Positions 22,681 through 33,633 of a stretch of 64,000 nucleotides of DNA are shown here, in pieces. The notes under the pieces were generated by a model that was not told the DNA's origin, did not search any database, and saw only the letters and a program-made list of their open reading frames with translations. The position numbers were made by a program, and so were the translations under genes. The DNA comes from Neostapfia colusana. Taxonomy: Eukaryota; Streptophyta; Magnoliopsida; Poales; Poaceae. Location: positions 42,876,699-42,940,698 of the forward strand of contig JASWHV010000013.1 in NCBI GenBank assembly GCA_030760725.1, given 5' to 3'. Positions within the stretch are counted from its first letter, which is position 1; each line of letters begins with the position of its first letter.

Positions 22681-24671
22681 TGTGACGCCCGGTACCGTGA
22701 AAACAAATCCGAACTAATGCATATGTGTTCCCAAGATGTTTATCACACATACACATGTAATCCACAAACTGAACTCAGAATATAACCACGAATAATAGGG
22801 TTCAAGTACTTTATTACATCAATCTCTAACTTATTCTCGCAGCGGAAGTCTTCTAACTTATTCTTGCAGCGGAAGTCTTCTACACGATAGCGGAGGCAAA
22901 CTAAGCATGGCAGCGGCTCCATCTTCAACTCCATCCCCATAGGCAAGTTGACGGTAGATCACACGCCTAGTACTCTACATGGTCTTCAAAATACTCCTCT
23001 ACTGTTGCTGATGATGAAGTAATAATGCAAGTTTGAGTACATGGCGTACTCAGCAAGTGCGGGAAAATATGATATGTAGCTTACAGCAAGGTAGGATTAA
23101 AAAGGCTCATTGCATAAAGCAAAGTTTATTTCACAAACATGATAAAACAGCAACTAACTTTAAGTGAATTTAATCCCAACATATATCCAATTAAAACATC
23201 AACATACCTCCGTTATGATTCACCACCTTTTCATGTCTCATCCAGACATTTATATTTCTCAACTCTTTGTCATGCTCATAATGACCATCTCATGATCATA
23301 TCCATCTCATATCCGAAACCAAAGCTCATTGTTTCGACTCAACAGTCCGAAACCATTCTCATTACCAGGACTCAACAATCCCGAAACCAAATTCCAAAGA
23401 CAAACCATACCAATAACCAAACCGATGACCATACCAATGACCATCCCAAACCATACCATTGTGGGGACCACCCCGTGGTTCACCCACTCCAGGATCGTAT
23501 AGGGTGGTGCCGTGCGATGTGGCACCCAACAGCACACAAGAAAAGAATAAAGAACAACATACATGTAATAAAATACATGTATAAGTATTAAGGATTTATA
23601 GGAATTGAACTACTATTCATAGCTATTGCTATTTAGGATCCTTAATTGGCTTTGGGATTTTTACAGTAGATACTAGACTCATTAAGGATGATTTGAGCCA
23701 AATTTGAAGACATGTCATTACACAATGTAGTCTTTAAAATTCCTACAAGTACAATGTTTCTCTGAATTTTGAGCCCAATTCAGGAGTTTTGACATAGCTA
23801 GAAATGGAAGATCTGATTAGGGTCAGTCTCCATGGTTCTAACAAAATTTGTTTCACCGTTTTTGGAGCTACCAACAGAGAGATATGAATTTTTGAACTTG
23901 GACAGGAGTTCTGAAAAAGCTTCTGTTTAAATTTGAATTTCCAAATAAAGGCTGAACTTGGGAAGGAAGTTTAGCCTAGCAAATGATCTCCAATGAAGCC
24001 CAACTTTTTACTTGAGATCAGTAACTATGTAAAGGACTAGCTGCCCAAATTTGGGAATATTTCATAAAGAATTGCTCCTGTAATAAATCCCCAAAAGATT
24101 TACTAAAAACAATTCTACAGAAATTCCTGGGCATTTTCATAGTCTAAAATTGGTTTCTCTGTGAAGTACTCCTCATGAGGAATCCAACAAAATTGGTCTC
24201 ACTCCTTTTGTAGTTTCCTACACAAAGTTGTGTGCTTGTAAAGATCAGCTAATTCCTGGAATTATTTCTCTAACAGAAACTTCAAATAATTGGGCTGGGC
24301 CCACTGGTTTAAATCGGACCAGTGAGATTTCGGCAACACGGGGGCTACGGGGTTATTCCCACGCAGCCGCACCGGATCCGGCGCCATAGGCCGATCCCCC
24401 GCGCGCATACGGAGGCTGACCGGTGGGACCCAGCCCTCCTTCGTCTTCCTCGCGCTGCCCGCGCCTCCCGCGGCGGCGCACGCCGGCGAGGCTCGCTGGG
24501 ACGGGGTTCCCATGGTCCAAACTTCATCAAACTCACCGCATGTGAGTTCTACACCGTGCTGAACATGATGGTGGGGTCGGGAACCGATGACAACGGCCGG
24601 AAAGGTGCTTGCACCGGCGACCATGTCGAACCTTACTTCGGCGACCTCGCTCTCCCTCAATAGTGGGTCTT

Positions 24672-27600
24672 TGACACGACCCCATTTGGTCCTGTCGAGC
24701 CAGGATCACGCTGAGGGGTGCTGCGTTGCACAGCACCGTATAACACACGTCAAAGGTGCAAAGCGGAAGCGGAAGTTTTATTACATAAACAGTTTTATGA
24801 ACCTGTTTACATCAAAATACGTTTAGTCCACACTCGCGGGCGTAGACTAAGCACCAAGTGCACGTTCAGCCCTCGAACGTGTCCTTGCTAGCACACACGC
24901 ACACTAACTCTGCGGCGTGCACGACTCCCACTTGACGGGGTTCCCCTCCTGGGGTTCCGTCTCCTCTTCGGGAGTCCCTTCCTCATAGAACCCTGCAAAA
25001 GCTTCAAACACAAGCAGTGAGCACGAAGGCTCAGCAAGTCTGACCCATCTCACCTAAACATGGAACTTCTACATGAGGGTAATGGGTTACATGAGGTAAA
25101 AATCATTTGCAAGGACTCGCCTAATTAGTAGAACCTTACTTTCAAGTTTTAGCAGCAGGTTGTGGAGAACCTTACGCTAAGGCACATGAGAGAGCCGCAA
25201 TCAAACAAGAAACGCATTTCTCTCATGTACTTTGCCCAAAGTTGAAAAGAACTTTAATTAGCTCTAAGCTACAGCATATCATTAACAATCAATGTCCAAC
25301 TTTCAATCAGCAACATTTTAACATGTAACTAGCCTGTTCTTTCTACGTCACGGTACAGTGAACAAGTGGTACTCACTGACCGCGAGGGACGGCGATTATA
25401 ATCGATTTACACCTGCAGGGTTACCCGAACAACCCGTCACGTACGCCCGTACTCGATGTTGCCTACAACAACCATCACGGACGCCGTACGCGACTACCTT
25501 TCACCCGTTAGCCAAATATTGAACCGGTCCCATCGTCCCGAGCAAGAGGTCCCTGCACGCGCATCTCTGTGCCGCCAGCTGATTTACACCTCGAGCTCTC
25601 AACCTACCCTCTGAACGACGGGCAATGCCTCAATAACCAGCTACCCGAGTTACATCAGTTTCCCGGTTCCCATATAGCCGGTAGGTCTTCGGTACTGTTC
25701 TAGCTTGTTCAACAGGCCCGCACACGGCTCGGTCCTCAATCGACACAAGCGGAGCTACAGCACACAGGCCCCAAAGTCCTGCTGCCCTTACTCTCCGCTC
25801 GGTCTCATTTTCTTGCCATGTGTTTCATGTGCTATCTCTACCCGAGCAATGTGCCTCTAGCCTATTCTCGCGAGTAGTTCCAACTACTCGACTTGTACCG
25901 AATCCTACTCTATCCTAGCAATGCAGTGGCTAACGAGGTTTTCAATCCTAAACCCAACCCATGCTTTTCTTGGCTGTGCAGTTGGGTTTCCAACCAAGAC
26001 TCTAATGCAAAGAACAAAGGAAACAAGTATGTGCTCAAAACAATAAAAATTTGTAAAAAGGTTAATGCAAACCGGGGCTTGCCTTGCTGCTCTTGGTCGT
26101 AGGCTAGCTGTTCCTCCGGAGTAATGAAGTCTAGGACTTCGGGTTCCTCCTCGACCTTAGCGACTACATGATATAAACAATACATGTATTAATTTAATGC
26201 ATTTGCATTAAGTTGGAAGTTGTGAAGTCTACAACCTTTGCTAGATAGACCTAATGGCTGTGAAACTTTTACTGTGGCTTGGTTACAACCTAAACAGAGA
26301 CTTGGTCAAGTTTTAGTTGCAGCAAAGCTCATTTGAGCCCTCCACAAATAATTATGTCCTTGACCTTAATTAAGGGCTTTTAGGGTGTTCTAAGTATTTT
26401 CATGAAACAAACTATGACTTTCTGAAAACTAGATTTTCAGAGGGTTCTAATGGAATTGGTCTCACTTAATTTGGAAGTCTCTAACTAAAGATATGAGCTA
26501 AACAATTTCAGAGAAAATTCTGAAAATGTTTCTGAACATTTCCTATTTTCTCTGGAACAGTTTTGCTAATCACACCATTAGGTGGATTAAATGAGCTCTA
26601 ATGGATCTGAAATTTTTATGGTAGTTCAAGGATATTTTGGTGAACATCTCAGCAGAATTTCAGGATTTTCCTCCAAAGGATTCTCCAGCTAAAATTCCTA
26701 ACAGTTTAAACTTTAAGGAATTAATTCTGGAGAATTAAGGAGTTTCATGAAGTGAAACTTGATTTTCTGGAAAGTACTCAGAGAGCTGAATCCAGCAAAA
26801 TTTGGTTCACTCAATTTGGAGCTTTCTAGCCAAAGTTATAAGGATTTGAAATTTGAAGGAAATCTGAAAATCGGGGAAAAGTTTAAACTCGCGCGTGGGC
26901 CCAGGGGACACGCGTCGCACGCCTAGGTGATGGCACATCGCGGCCCACAAGGATTTTGCGCGCCAGCACACCCGATCCCGGCCGCAGCCGGATCCCGATT
27001 CAAAATATCGGCCGCTGACAGCTGGGGTCCACCCCCTTCTTCAACCTCGCGACACCCGCGCTCCGCCGCCGAGGGACCTCGCCGGAGAGCTCGCCGCCGG
27101 CTGCTGTACAGCTCCAAACTTCTTGATTCTGGCCGCCCCTGCCTACTTTTACTTGGGGAACAGGATCCGAGGGTCAGCTGCTCATGACAACGGCCGGAGC
27201 ATGGTCGGCGACGAGCCGCCATATCGGAATGACTTCGGCCATGTCGGCTGACTCTCCTAGTACCTCAGCTACTTGGGAAATCGGTCGGGGAGCATCAGTG
27301 GACCTCAGAGAAGGTCGACATGAACTCGAGGCAGCTCGGGGAAGGCCTGAAATAGGTCCTCACCGTGCGCCCGATACCCCCCGTTCGTTCCGCCATTAGT
27401 AGACCTTAAATTACGCCGGGCACAGAGGTTCCCCGGCCCAGAGTTGTGAAGACAACTTGTGCGTTACCGTGTCTAGCTCGTGTGGGAGTGGCCTGAGGCC
27501 CTCTAATCCTTTCTAGAGCACGAATTAAACAGAATCGTACCCGAAGGTCGTTCTGCACACAGAAAGGGGAAAAGTGGAAATTCGCCGCCGGTGAGCAACC

Positions 27601-28714
27601 ACTCGAGCTGTGGCTCGGAGATGAGCAGCACCGGTCACCCGCGCGTCCAAGGGTGCCTTGGCTCAGGCGTGACAACGCCCAGGTCGGGCTGTCCACGAGA
27701 GCCCGAGGTGCGGCGGTTCCAAGTTCCGAGTTTGATCTTTCGGCACAGCCGATATCAATCGGTTTCAACCGAATTCTAGCAATGGGGAGGATGGAGGAAG
27801 GTCTCTAGTACCTTGCTGGGGCTCTGGAGTGGAAGGAGGGAGCTGCGATCGGCGTTCTCCGATCAAGTCCGGGTTGCGGAAGTTCTCTGCCGGCGCTGAG
27901 TTCTTGCGGGAGAGAACTGTGGTGCCTCGGCCGAGGAGGGGGGCAGGCGCCTTAAGAAGGCTCTGCACCGCCTCATGCCCGCGCGTGGGCAAGCAGCTGG
28001 TGGCGCGGTGGCTGGCCTCGGTGGCGATCACCGCTGCAGCTCGGCGACCCGAGTGAAAAGTCTCAGTCGGTTTGTGTTGAAGTAGAGGCTGACATGTGGG
28101 TCCCACCCCTCCTTTTAACCTCTGAAATTTACTCCTAACAGCTGTGGTAAACAGTGAACCCTATTCTACCCTTGGCAATTCAAATTATTCACCCAAGAGC
28201 CATTTGAATTGATCAAAGTTCAAATGAGGTTTGGTTTGAATGAATTTCAGCACAAGTTCAGTTTGAAATTCAAATAAAGTTTGAATTTCTCCCCCTTAGC
28301 TCATGTCAAGATCAACTCCAAATGGAGTGAAAATTGGTGTGTGAGCTCACAAAAATATTCTGAGTAAGAATATGCCTTCCACTTTCAAATTCATGGTACA
28401 AAAACAGTTTGAATTTGAATATGTTTTCAAACTGCCCCTTTCCTATCTATACCCAAGATGACCTCAAAAAGTTTTTGAATTTGGGTGAAACTTGGCATGG
28501 ACATCCTTAGCAAAGTTGTAGGAGTTTTCATATGTCCAGCCCATCTATATCACATGTGGGAAATACCACTTTTGCAATGTGTAAGTTTGTTCTCTAATGA
28601 GCATGTTGATAATTGTTACTTGCTCTTCATTTGTGTTCATCATTCTTCCTCAAATGAGGTGTGTGGTGTGGGGATGAACACTACAAATGAGTGTCAAAAA
28701 CTGAGGCCCTTACA
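24672..28714 (-). mobile_element. Element D 3' LTR (4043 bp)
   Basis: On the minus strand it starts TGTAAGGGCCTCAG at 28714 and ends GGGTCGTGTCA at 24672, and is preceded by the polypurine tract at 28715-28730. It contains the palindrome CGATTATAATCG at 25393-25404 and an AATAAAA signal at 24776-24782 (minus). The GC-rich block at about 26890-28070 generates many spurious ORFs on both strands. Confidence 0.95.
24776..24782 (-). promoter_or_regulatory. Polyadenylation-type signal in D 3' LTR
   Basis: AATAAAA on the minus strand about 105 bp before the LTR end; also at 36160-36166 in the 5' LTR. In F the same place reads AATAAGC. Confidence 0.5.
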
Positions 28715-28730
28715 TTCCTCCCCCCTTAAA
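28715..28730 (-). promoter_or_regulatory. Polypurine tract of D
   Basis: The minus strand reads TTTTAAGGGGGGAGGAA-like purines directly before the 3' LTR start at 28714, the same place as in B and F. Confidence 0.85.
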
Positions 28731-28783
28731 AGAATCTCGTCCCGAGATTATAAGGTGAAAATGAGAGAGAGGACGGTGGAAAA

Positions 28784-31700
28784 TTACCGGATACGCGACG
28801 TGAAAAAGTCGGGGTAGTTAGTGCGAAGGAATTCTTCGCTCTCCCATGTCGCTTCGTCCATGGAGTGATTACTCCATAGAACCTTGTAGAACCACAACGT
28901 ACGGTTGCGTGTGGTTCGGGCCTTTTCATCAATAATCTGCACCGGTTCCTCCTGATAGGTGAGATCCGGTTGCAGTCCTTCAATGTCTTCCAGCTGAACG
29001 GTAGTTGATAGCTTGAGACACTTCCTCAGCTGGGAAATGTGAAAGACGTCGTGCACACCGGAAAGTGCTTCTGGTAATCTCAGCCGGTATGCTACTGATC
29101 CACATCTTTCGATAATCTGGAATGGACCGATGAATCGGGGTGCCAACTTTCCTCTCACCCCAAATCTGTTTACGCCCTTCATTGGAGATACTCGTAGGTA
29201 TACGTGATCTCCAACTTCGAATTGTAATGGGCGCCTCTTCCGGTCCGCATACTGTTTTTGACGGGATTGAGCGGCTTTTAGGTTCGCTTGAATCAGTCGA
29301 ACCTTTTCTTCCGCGTTGTTGACAAGGTCAATCCCGAAGGTAACCCTCTCGCCAGACTCACACCAGTTCAGTGGTGTGCGGCATTTCCTGCCGTATAGCG
29401 CCTCGTAGGGCGCCATCTTGATGCTGGCTTGGTACCCGTTGTTGTACGAGAACTCGGCTAACGGCAAGTGATCATCCCAATTCTTGCCGTGGTCGATAGC
29501 GCAAGCTCGTAGCATGTCTTCTAGGATTTGATTTACCCGCTCAGTTTGTCCATCCGTCTGCGGGTGGTAGGCTGAACTACGGATCAGCTTCGTCCCCAAG
29601 GCAGCGTGTAGCTGCTCCCAAAAACGGGACACAAATAAAGTGCCCCGGTCCGATACGATGGTACGGGGTACGCCGTATAAGCATAGGATCCGTGAGATGT
29701 ACAGTTCAGCGTACTTCTTGGCGTTGTAGTTGGTGTTGACCGGGATGAAATGGGCAACTTTGGTGAGCCGATCGACGATCACCCACACAGAATCATGTTT
29801 CTGTAAGGTGGTGGGTAAACCGACGACGAAATCCATGCTCACGTCCTCCCACTTCCAGGCAGGAATGCCCAGTGGTTGCAGCAGTCCCGGTTTCCGCATG
29901 TGGTCTGCCTTCACCCTTCGACATGTATCACACTCGGACACGTATTTTGCCGTCTCTCGCTTCATTCGCGTCCACCAAAACTTTCTTTTGAGTTCTTGAT
30001 ACATTTTGTTGCTGCCGGGGTGAATAGAAAACTTTGATAAGTGAGCCTCATCAAAGATTTTCTTCCGTAACTCCGGGTTTCGGGGTACGACGATCCGGTT
30101 CTTGAACCATAGGACGCCGTCTCCGTCCTTCCGGAAACATTTCAACTCCCCACTGTCTACACGTCTCCGCAAATGGGACATGCCCTTGTCATTCTTCTGG
30201 GCTGCCGCTATCTCTTCACGGATGGTGGGGATCAAAGCTAGGTTGTAGAGAGCTCCGTGTGGAATCACATGTAGTGGTGGTTCGCTCTCTTCCAACGGTG
30301 TGATGGTCAGATTATTGACGTGTGACTTGCGGCTCAGCGCATCTGCCACAACGTTTGCCTTGCCCGGATGATAATGGATCTCTATCTCGTAATCCTTTAT
30401 CAGTTCTAACCATCTTCGTTGCCTCATGTTCAGCTCCTTCTGAGTGAATATGTACTTGAGGCTTTTGTGGTCGGTATATAAATGTACGAGGTTACCGAGT
30501 AGGTAGTGCCTCCACATCTTTAGTGCAAGTACCACGGCAGCGAGCTCCAAGTCGTGAGTTGGATAATTTTGCTCATGATTCCTAAGCTGCCGTGATCCAT
30601 ATGCAACCACTCTTCGGTCTTGCATCAGCACACATCCGAGCCCAATGCCGGATGCATCGCAGTACACATCGAACGGTTTTGTTGTGTCTGGCTGCGCCAA
30701 AACCGGTGCTGATGTCAGGTGCTTGACTAAAGCCTTGAATGCTGCTTCACATGTTGGACTCCAAACATATTTGGTAGCCTTCTTCAGCAGCTCTGTCATT
30801 GGCTTGGCAATCTTCGAGAAGTTCGGAATGAACCTCCGATAATATCCCGCGAGTCCGAGGAAACTCCGTACCTCATGAACAGTTCTCGGGGATTTCCAAT
30901 TCAGCACTTGCGTGATCTTGCTCGGGTCCACAGCGATACCTTCTGCTGAGATGATATGCCCGAGGAAAGGCACTTGCGATATCCAAAACTCGCATTTGCT
31001 GAACTTTGCGTATAACTTGTGATCCCGCAGCCGTTGCAAGACTATACGCAGATGTTTCTTGTGATCTTCCTCCGACTTGGAGTATACTAGGATGTCGTCG
31101 ATGAAGACCACGACAAACTTGTCCAGCTCCGGCATGAACACCGATTTCATTAAGTACATGAAGTGAGCTGGAGCATTGGTGAGGCCGAAGGACATGACCA
31201 GGTACTCATAAAGTCCGTACCTTGTCGAGAAAGCTGTCTTTGGAATGTCCTCCGCCCGTATCTTAATCTGATGGTACCCGGATCTTAAATCCATCTTGGA
31301 AAAGATCTTTGCTCCGACCAACTGATCAAACAACATGTCGATCCGTGGCAACGGGTACTTATTCTTGATGGTTACGGCATTTAATGGACGGTAGTCCACG
31401 CAAAGCCGCAACGTTTCATCCTTCTTTTTGACAAATAATGCCGAACAGCCCCATGGCGAGGAGCTCGGCCTAATAAAACCCTTCTCCAGAAGGTCCGTGA
31501 GCTGAGTCTTCAGTTCAGCCAACTCATTGGGCGCCATCTTGTACGGCCTTCGGGATATTGGCATGGTTCCCGGTGCAAGTTCAATCTTGAACTCCACCTC
31601 TCTATCGGGTGGCATCCCCGGCAAATCGTCCGGGAATACATCCGGGAACTCTCGGACCACTGGAATGTCTTCCAATCTGATGGTTGTGGCTTGATAGACA

Positions 31701-33340
31701 CTTGGAAGTTTTATTTCTGGACTGTCCAGAAATAATGAGTGAGAACCGTGCACCTCTGAGTTTAAGTGCACGACTCGAAGGACGGTGTCTAAAACAGCGC
31801 CGTGGCGGGTTAACCACGACATCCCTAGGATGACATCGACCTTCTGCCCCTCTAAGATAATGAGAGACGTGGGGTACACTCTACCCGCTAAGCATAATGG
31901 TGCTTTGGAGACCATTACGCTTGCTGAAATCTTCCCACCCGGTGAACAAATTAGATATGGACTATCGGTGGGTAGTATTGGCAAGCTGTGTTTAGCAATG
32001 AAAGCTTGGCTAATAAAATTATGCGTGGCGCCTGAATCAAATAGTACTATAGCGGGATGCTGGTGGAGTTGGAACATACCCGCAAGGATTGGCTCGCCCT
32101 CCGGCACGTCCTCAATGGCAAGCTGGTGGACAGTACCGGGCCTAGGGTTTGCCCGCTGCGCATTAGTAGGGTTCCGGGGTTGATTCCTCCCCGGAAACTT
32201 TGGTGCCACTCCGCCGCCTTGCCTCTCCGGGCAACTGCTCGCGAAGTGTCCTGGACGACCACACTTGTAACACGTGGCCGCTGCTGGTGGAGTACTCGGG
32301 GGACGGAAGCCCGGCATGCGTTGCGGAGGTGCAAACGCACGCGGCATCGCCCGCTGCTGCTGTTGTTGTTGCGGTGGTACTGGCAGTGCCGGCCGGAATG
32401 CCGGTGAAGAGTACGGCCGACTGCGGAACGGCATCGGCCGCTGTGGTGGCTGCCAGCGTGGACCTGATGGTGGGCGATTCACCATCCGAAACTTCTGAGA
32501 AGGACCGCCTCCTTCTCCGCTGCTCTGCGGCGCGCTTCGCTTTCGCTCTGCCGCCGCCAACTCCTTGCCGGAGTCCTCCTGAACAATCGCAGCATCAATT
32601 ATGTCGTTGAGGCTGCCGCGATTGAACATCGCCAGCTTGTCCTTCAGGAGCGGGTTAAGCCCCTGGTAAAAGTGGTCCCGCCGCTTCTCGTCCGTATCTG
32701 CGTGATACGACGCGTAGAGCGCGAGATCGTTGAACGCCCTGGAATATTCCAGCGCGTTTCGGCTCCCTTGTTGCAGGTGTAGGAACTCCTGCGTCTTCCT
32801 CTTCATCAAACCGGGCGGTATATGATAGGCCCTGAAGGCCGTCCGGAACTCCGCCCAGGTCATCACTCGGTCGGTGGGCTGTGAAGCACAGAAGTTGGCC
32901 CACCACGCGCTCGCGGATCCTTGGAGCTGCTGGACCGCGAACTGAGTCTTGCGCTGCTCGCTGATTTGGAGCAGCCCGAACTTCATCTCTATGGCGCGGA
33001 GCCAGTTGTCCGCATCAAGTGGTTCATCCGCCCTTGAGAATACAGGGGGATGAGTCGCCAGGAAGTCAGAGTAGGAGCTCTGTTGGCGCTCCTCACGATC
33101 TTGACGTCTCTCTGGGCGAGACGTATTCGCAATTAACGTTTGCAGCAGCTCTGTGTGCTGCTGATGCGAACCCGCCATTGCCGCGACAATGTCGGCCAAT
33201 GTAACCGTTGGCAGTGGCGGTGGCGGTGTTTGCTGTTGCTGTTGCTGCTGCTGTCCCGAGGAGTCCTCGGGAGGCGGTTGGGAGGTCTCTCCCCCTTGGC
33301 TAGTACCTCCAACATCAGGGTTGGCACGAGTACGCGTCAT
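28784..33340 (-). CDS. Element D gag-pol polyprotein (1518 aa), intact
   Basis: Start chosen at 33340 (MTRTRANPD). The upstream in-frame Met at 33370 lies inside the putative intron, and B supports the MTRT start. Domains, numbered from this Met: Gln/Pro-rich linker (about 25-45); capsid-like gag (90-250); zinc knuckle CX2CX4HX4C (CYKCGRPGHFASSC, 357-370); protease DSGATHNFI (435); RT with CVDYRPLNA and FIDD (746-749); RNase H with D895, E932, D957 and D1000; and integrase with HHCC (H1100, H1107, C1137, C1140) and DDE residues D1170, D1231 and E1267. The C-terminus is a chromodomain-like segment (WFYKVLWSNHSMDEATWE), whose early aromatic-cage position looks replaced, as in plant group II chromodomains. 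These features place it in the chromovirus, Tekay/Del-like branch. All catalytic residues are present. Chromodomains of this group are thought to guide integration to heterochromatin. Confidence 0.95.
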   Translation of the reverse strand: MTRTRANPDVGGTSQGGETSQPPPEDSSGQQQQQQQQTPPPPLPTVTLADIVAAMAGSHQQHTELLQTLIANTSRPERRQDREERQQSSYSDFLATHPPVFSRADEPLDADNWLRAIEMKFGLLQISEQRKTQFAVQQLQGSASAWWANFCASQPTDRVMTWAEFRTAFRAYHIPPGLMKRKTQEFLHLQQGSRNALEYSRAFNDLALYASYHADTDEKRRDHFYQGLNPLLKDKLAMFNRGSLNDIIDAAIVQEDSGKELAAAERKRSAPQSSGEGGGPSQKFRMVNRPPSGPRWQPPQRPMPFRSRPYSSPAFRPALPVPPQQQQQQRAMPRAFAPPQRMPGFRPPSTPPAAATCYKCGRPGHFASSCPERQGGGVAPKFPGRNQPRNPTNAQRANPRPGTVHQLAIEDVPEGEPILAGMFQLHQHPAIVLFDSGATHNFISQAFIAKHSLPILPTDSPYLICSPGGKISASVMVSKAPLCLAGRVYPTSLIILEGQKVDVILGMSWLTRHGAVLDTVLRVVHLNSEVHGSHSLFLDSPEIKLPSVYQATTIRLEDIPVVREFPDVFPDDLPGMPPDREVEFKIELAPGTMPISRRPYKMAPNELAELKTQLTDLLEKGFIRPSSSPWGCSALFVKKKDETLRLCVDYRPLNAVTIKNKYPLPRIDMLFDQLVGAKIFSKMDLRSGYHQIKIRAEDIPKTAFSTRYGLYEYLVMSFGLTNAPAHFMYLMKSVFMPELDKFVVVFIDDILVYSKSEEDHKKHLRIVLQRLRDHKLYAKFSKCEFWISQVPFLGHIISAEGIAVDPSKITQVLNWKSPRTVHEVRSFLGLAGYYRRFIPNFSKIAKPMTELLKKATKYVWSPTCEAAFKALVKHLTSAPVLAQPDTTKPFDVYCDASGIGLGCVLMQDRRVVAYGSRQLRNHEQNYPTHDLELAAVVLALKMWRHYLLGNLVHLYTDHKSLKYIFTQKELNMRQRRWLELIKDYEIEIHYHPGKANVVADALSRKSHVNNLTITPLEESEPPLHVIPHGALYNLALIPTIREEIAAAQKNDKGMSHLRRRVDSGELKCFRKDGDGVLWFKNRIVVPRNPELRKKIFDEAHLSKFSIHPGSNKMYQELKRKFWWTRMKRETAKYVSECDTCRRVKADHMRKPGLLQPLGIPAWKWEDVSMDFVVGLPTTLQKHDSVWVIVDRLTKVAHFIPVNTNYNAKKYAELYISRILCLYGVPRTIVSDRGTLFVSRFWEQLHAALGTKLIRSSAYHPQTDGQTERVNQILEDMLRACAIDHGKNWDDHLPLAEFSYNNGYQASIKMAPYEALYGRKCRTPLNWCESGERVTFGIDLVNNAEEKVRLIQANLKAAQSRQKQYADRKRRPLQFEVGDHVYLRVSPMKGVNRFGVRGKLAPRFIGPFQIIERCGSVAYRLRLPEALSGVHDVFHISQLRKCLKLSTTVQLEDIEGLQPDLTYQEEPVQIIDEKARTTRNRTLWFYKVLWSNHSMDEATWESEEFLRTNYPDFFTSRIR

Positions 33341-33341
33341 T

Positions 33342-33633
33342 CTGAAATTCAACACAGCAGCAATTAGCACATGTCTTACTCAAAATTCCATAAACAGCAG
33401 TAAGTATTGAAGCGACGCATGATTAACTTGCACAACATTCACATATATTGATAAAGCATAAACTTTATACAAGATACATTATTCTCGGATCTCCGAGAAG
33501 TCGTGCTCATGTCGTCACTACCTATACATACGCTACTGTCCACACGACATGTCACCGATTACAAAAGTTGGGTTACGCTACCCTAGCTGCCCTACTTGGC
33601 AACCGTAACCCCCTACTCGGAGTAGAACTCGAC
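33342..33633 (-). other. Putative spliceosomal intron between ORF0 and gag of D (292 nt)
   Basis: On the minus strand the segment begins GTCGAG after exon bases CACAGGAG and ends GAATTTCAG, followed by AATGACGCG (gag ATG at 33340). A branch-like GTGCTAATTG lies about 25 nt before the AG, and the 3' half is AT-rich. Element B has CACAGGAG joined directly to AATGACTCG (11241-11257), i.e. exactly this segment is missing. The donor (GAG/GTCGAG) is weak by plant standards. The segment contains several ATGs that would lie between ORF0 and gag if not removed. Excision is inferred from comparison; no RNA data. Confidence 0.75.

Noticed and set aside
23139..23591. ORF of 150 aa in the AT-rich part of LTR A
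   Set aside because: Low-complexity, His/Thr/Asn-rich, no domain, lies across the LTR A/LTR E border and so cannot be a conserved gene.
26923..28106. ORFs of 60-120 aa on both strands, repeated in D and F LTRs (e.g. 38307-39490, 49866-51078, 61251-62463)
   Set aside because: They recur only because the LTR recurs; they change frame or length between copies and show no domain. Treated as promoter-block noise.
33341..33370. Upstream in-frame Met (33370) as the gag start
   Set aside because: It lies in the putative intron and is absent from B; the MTRT start at 33340 is shared by B, D and F.
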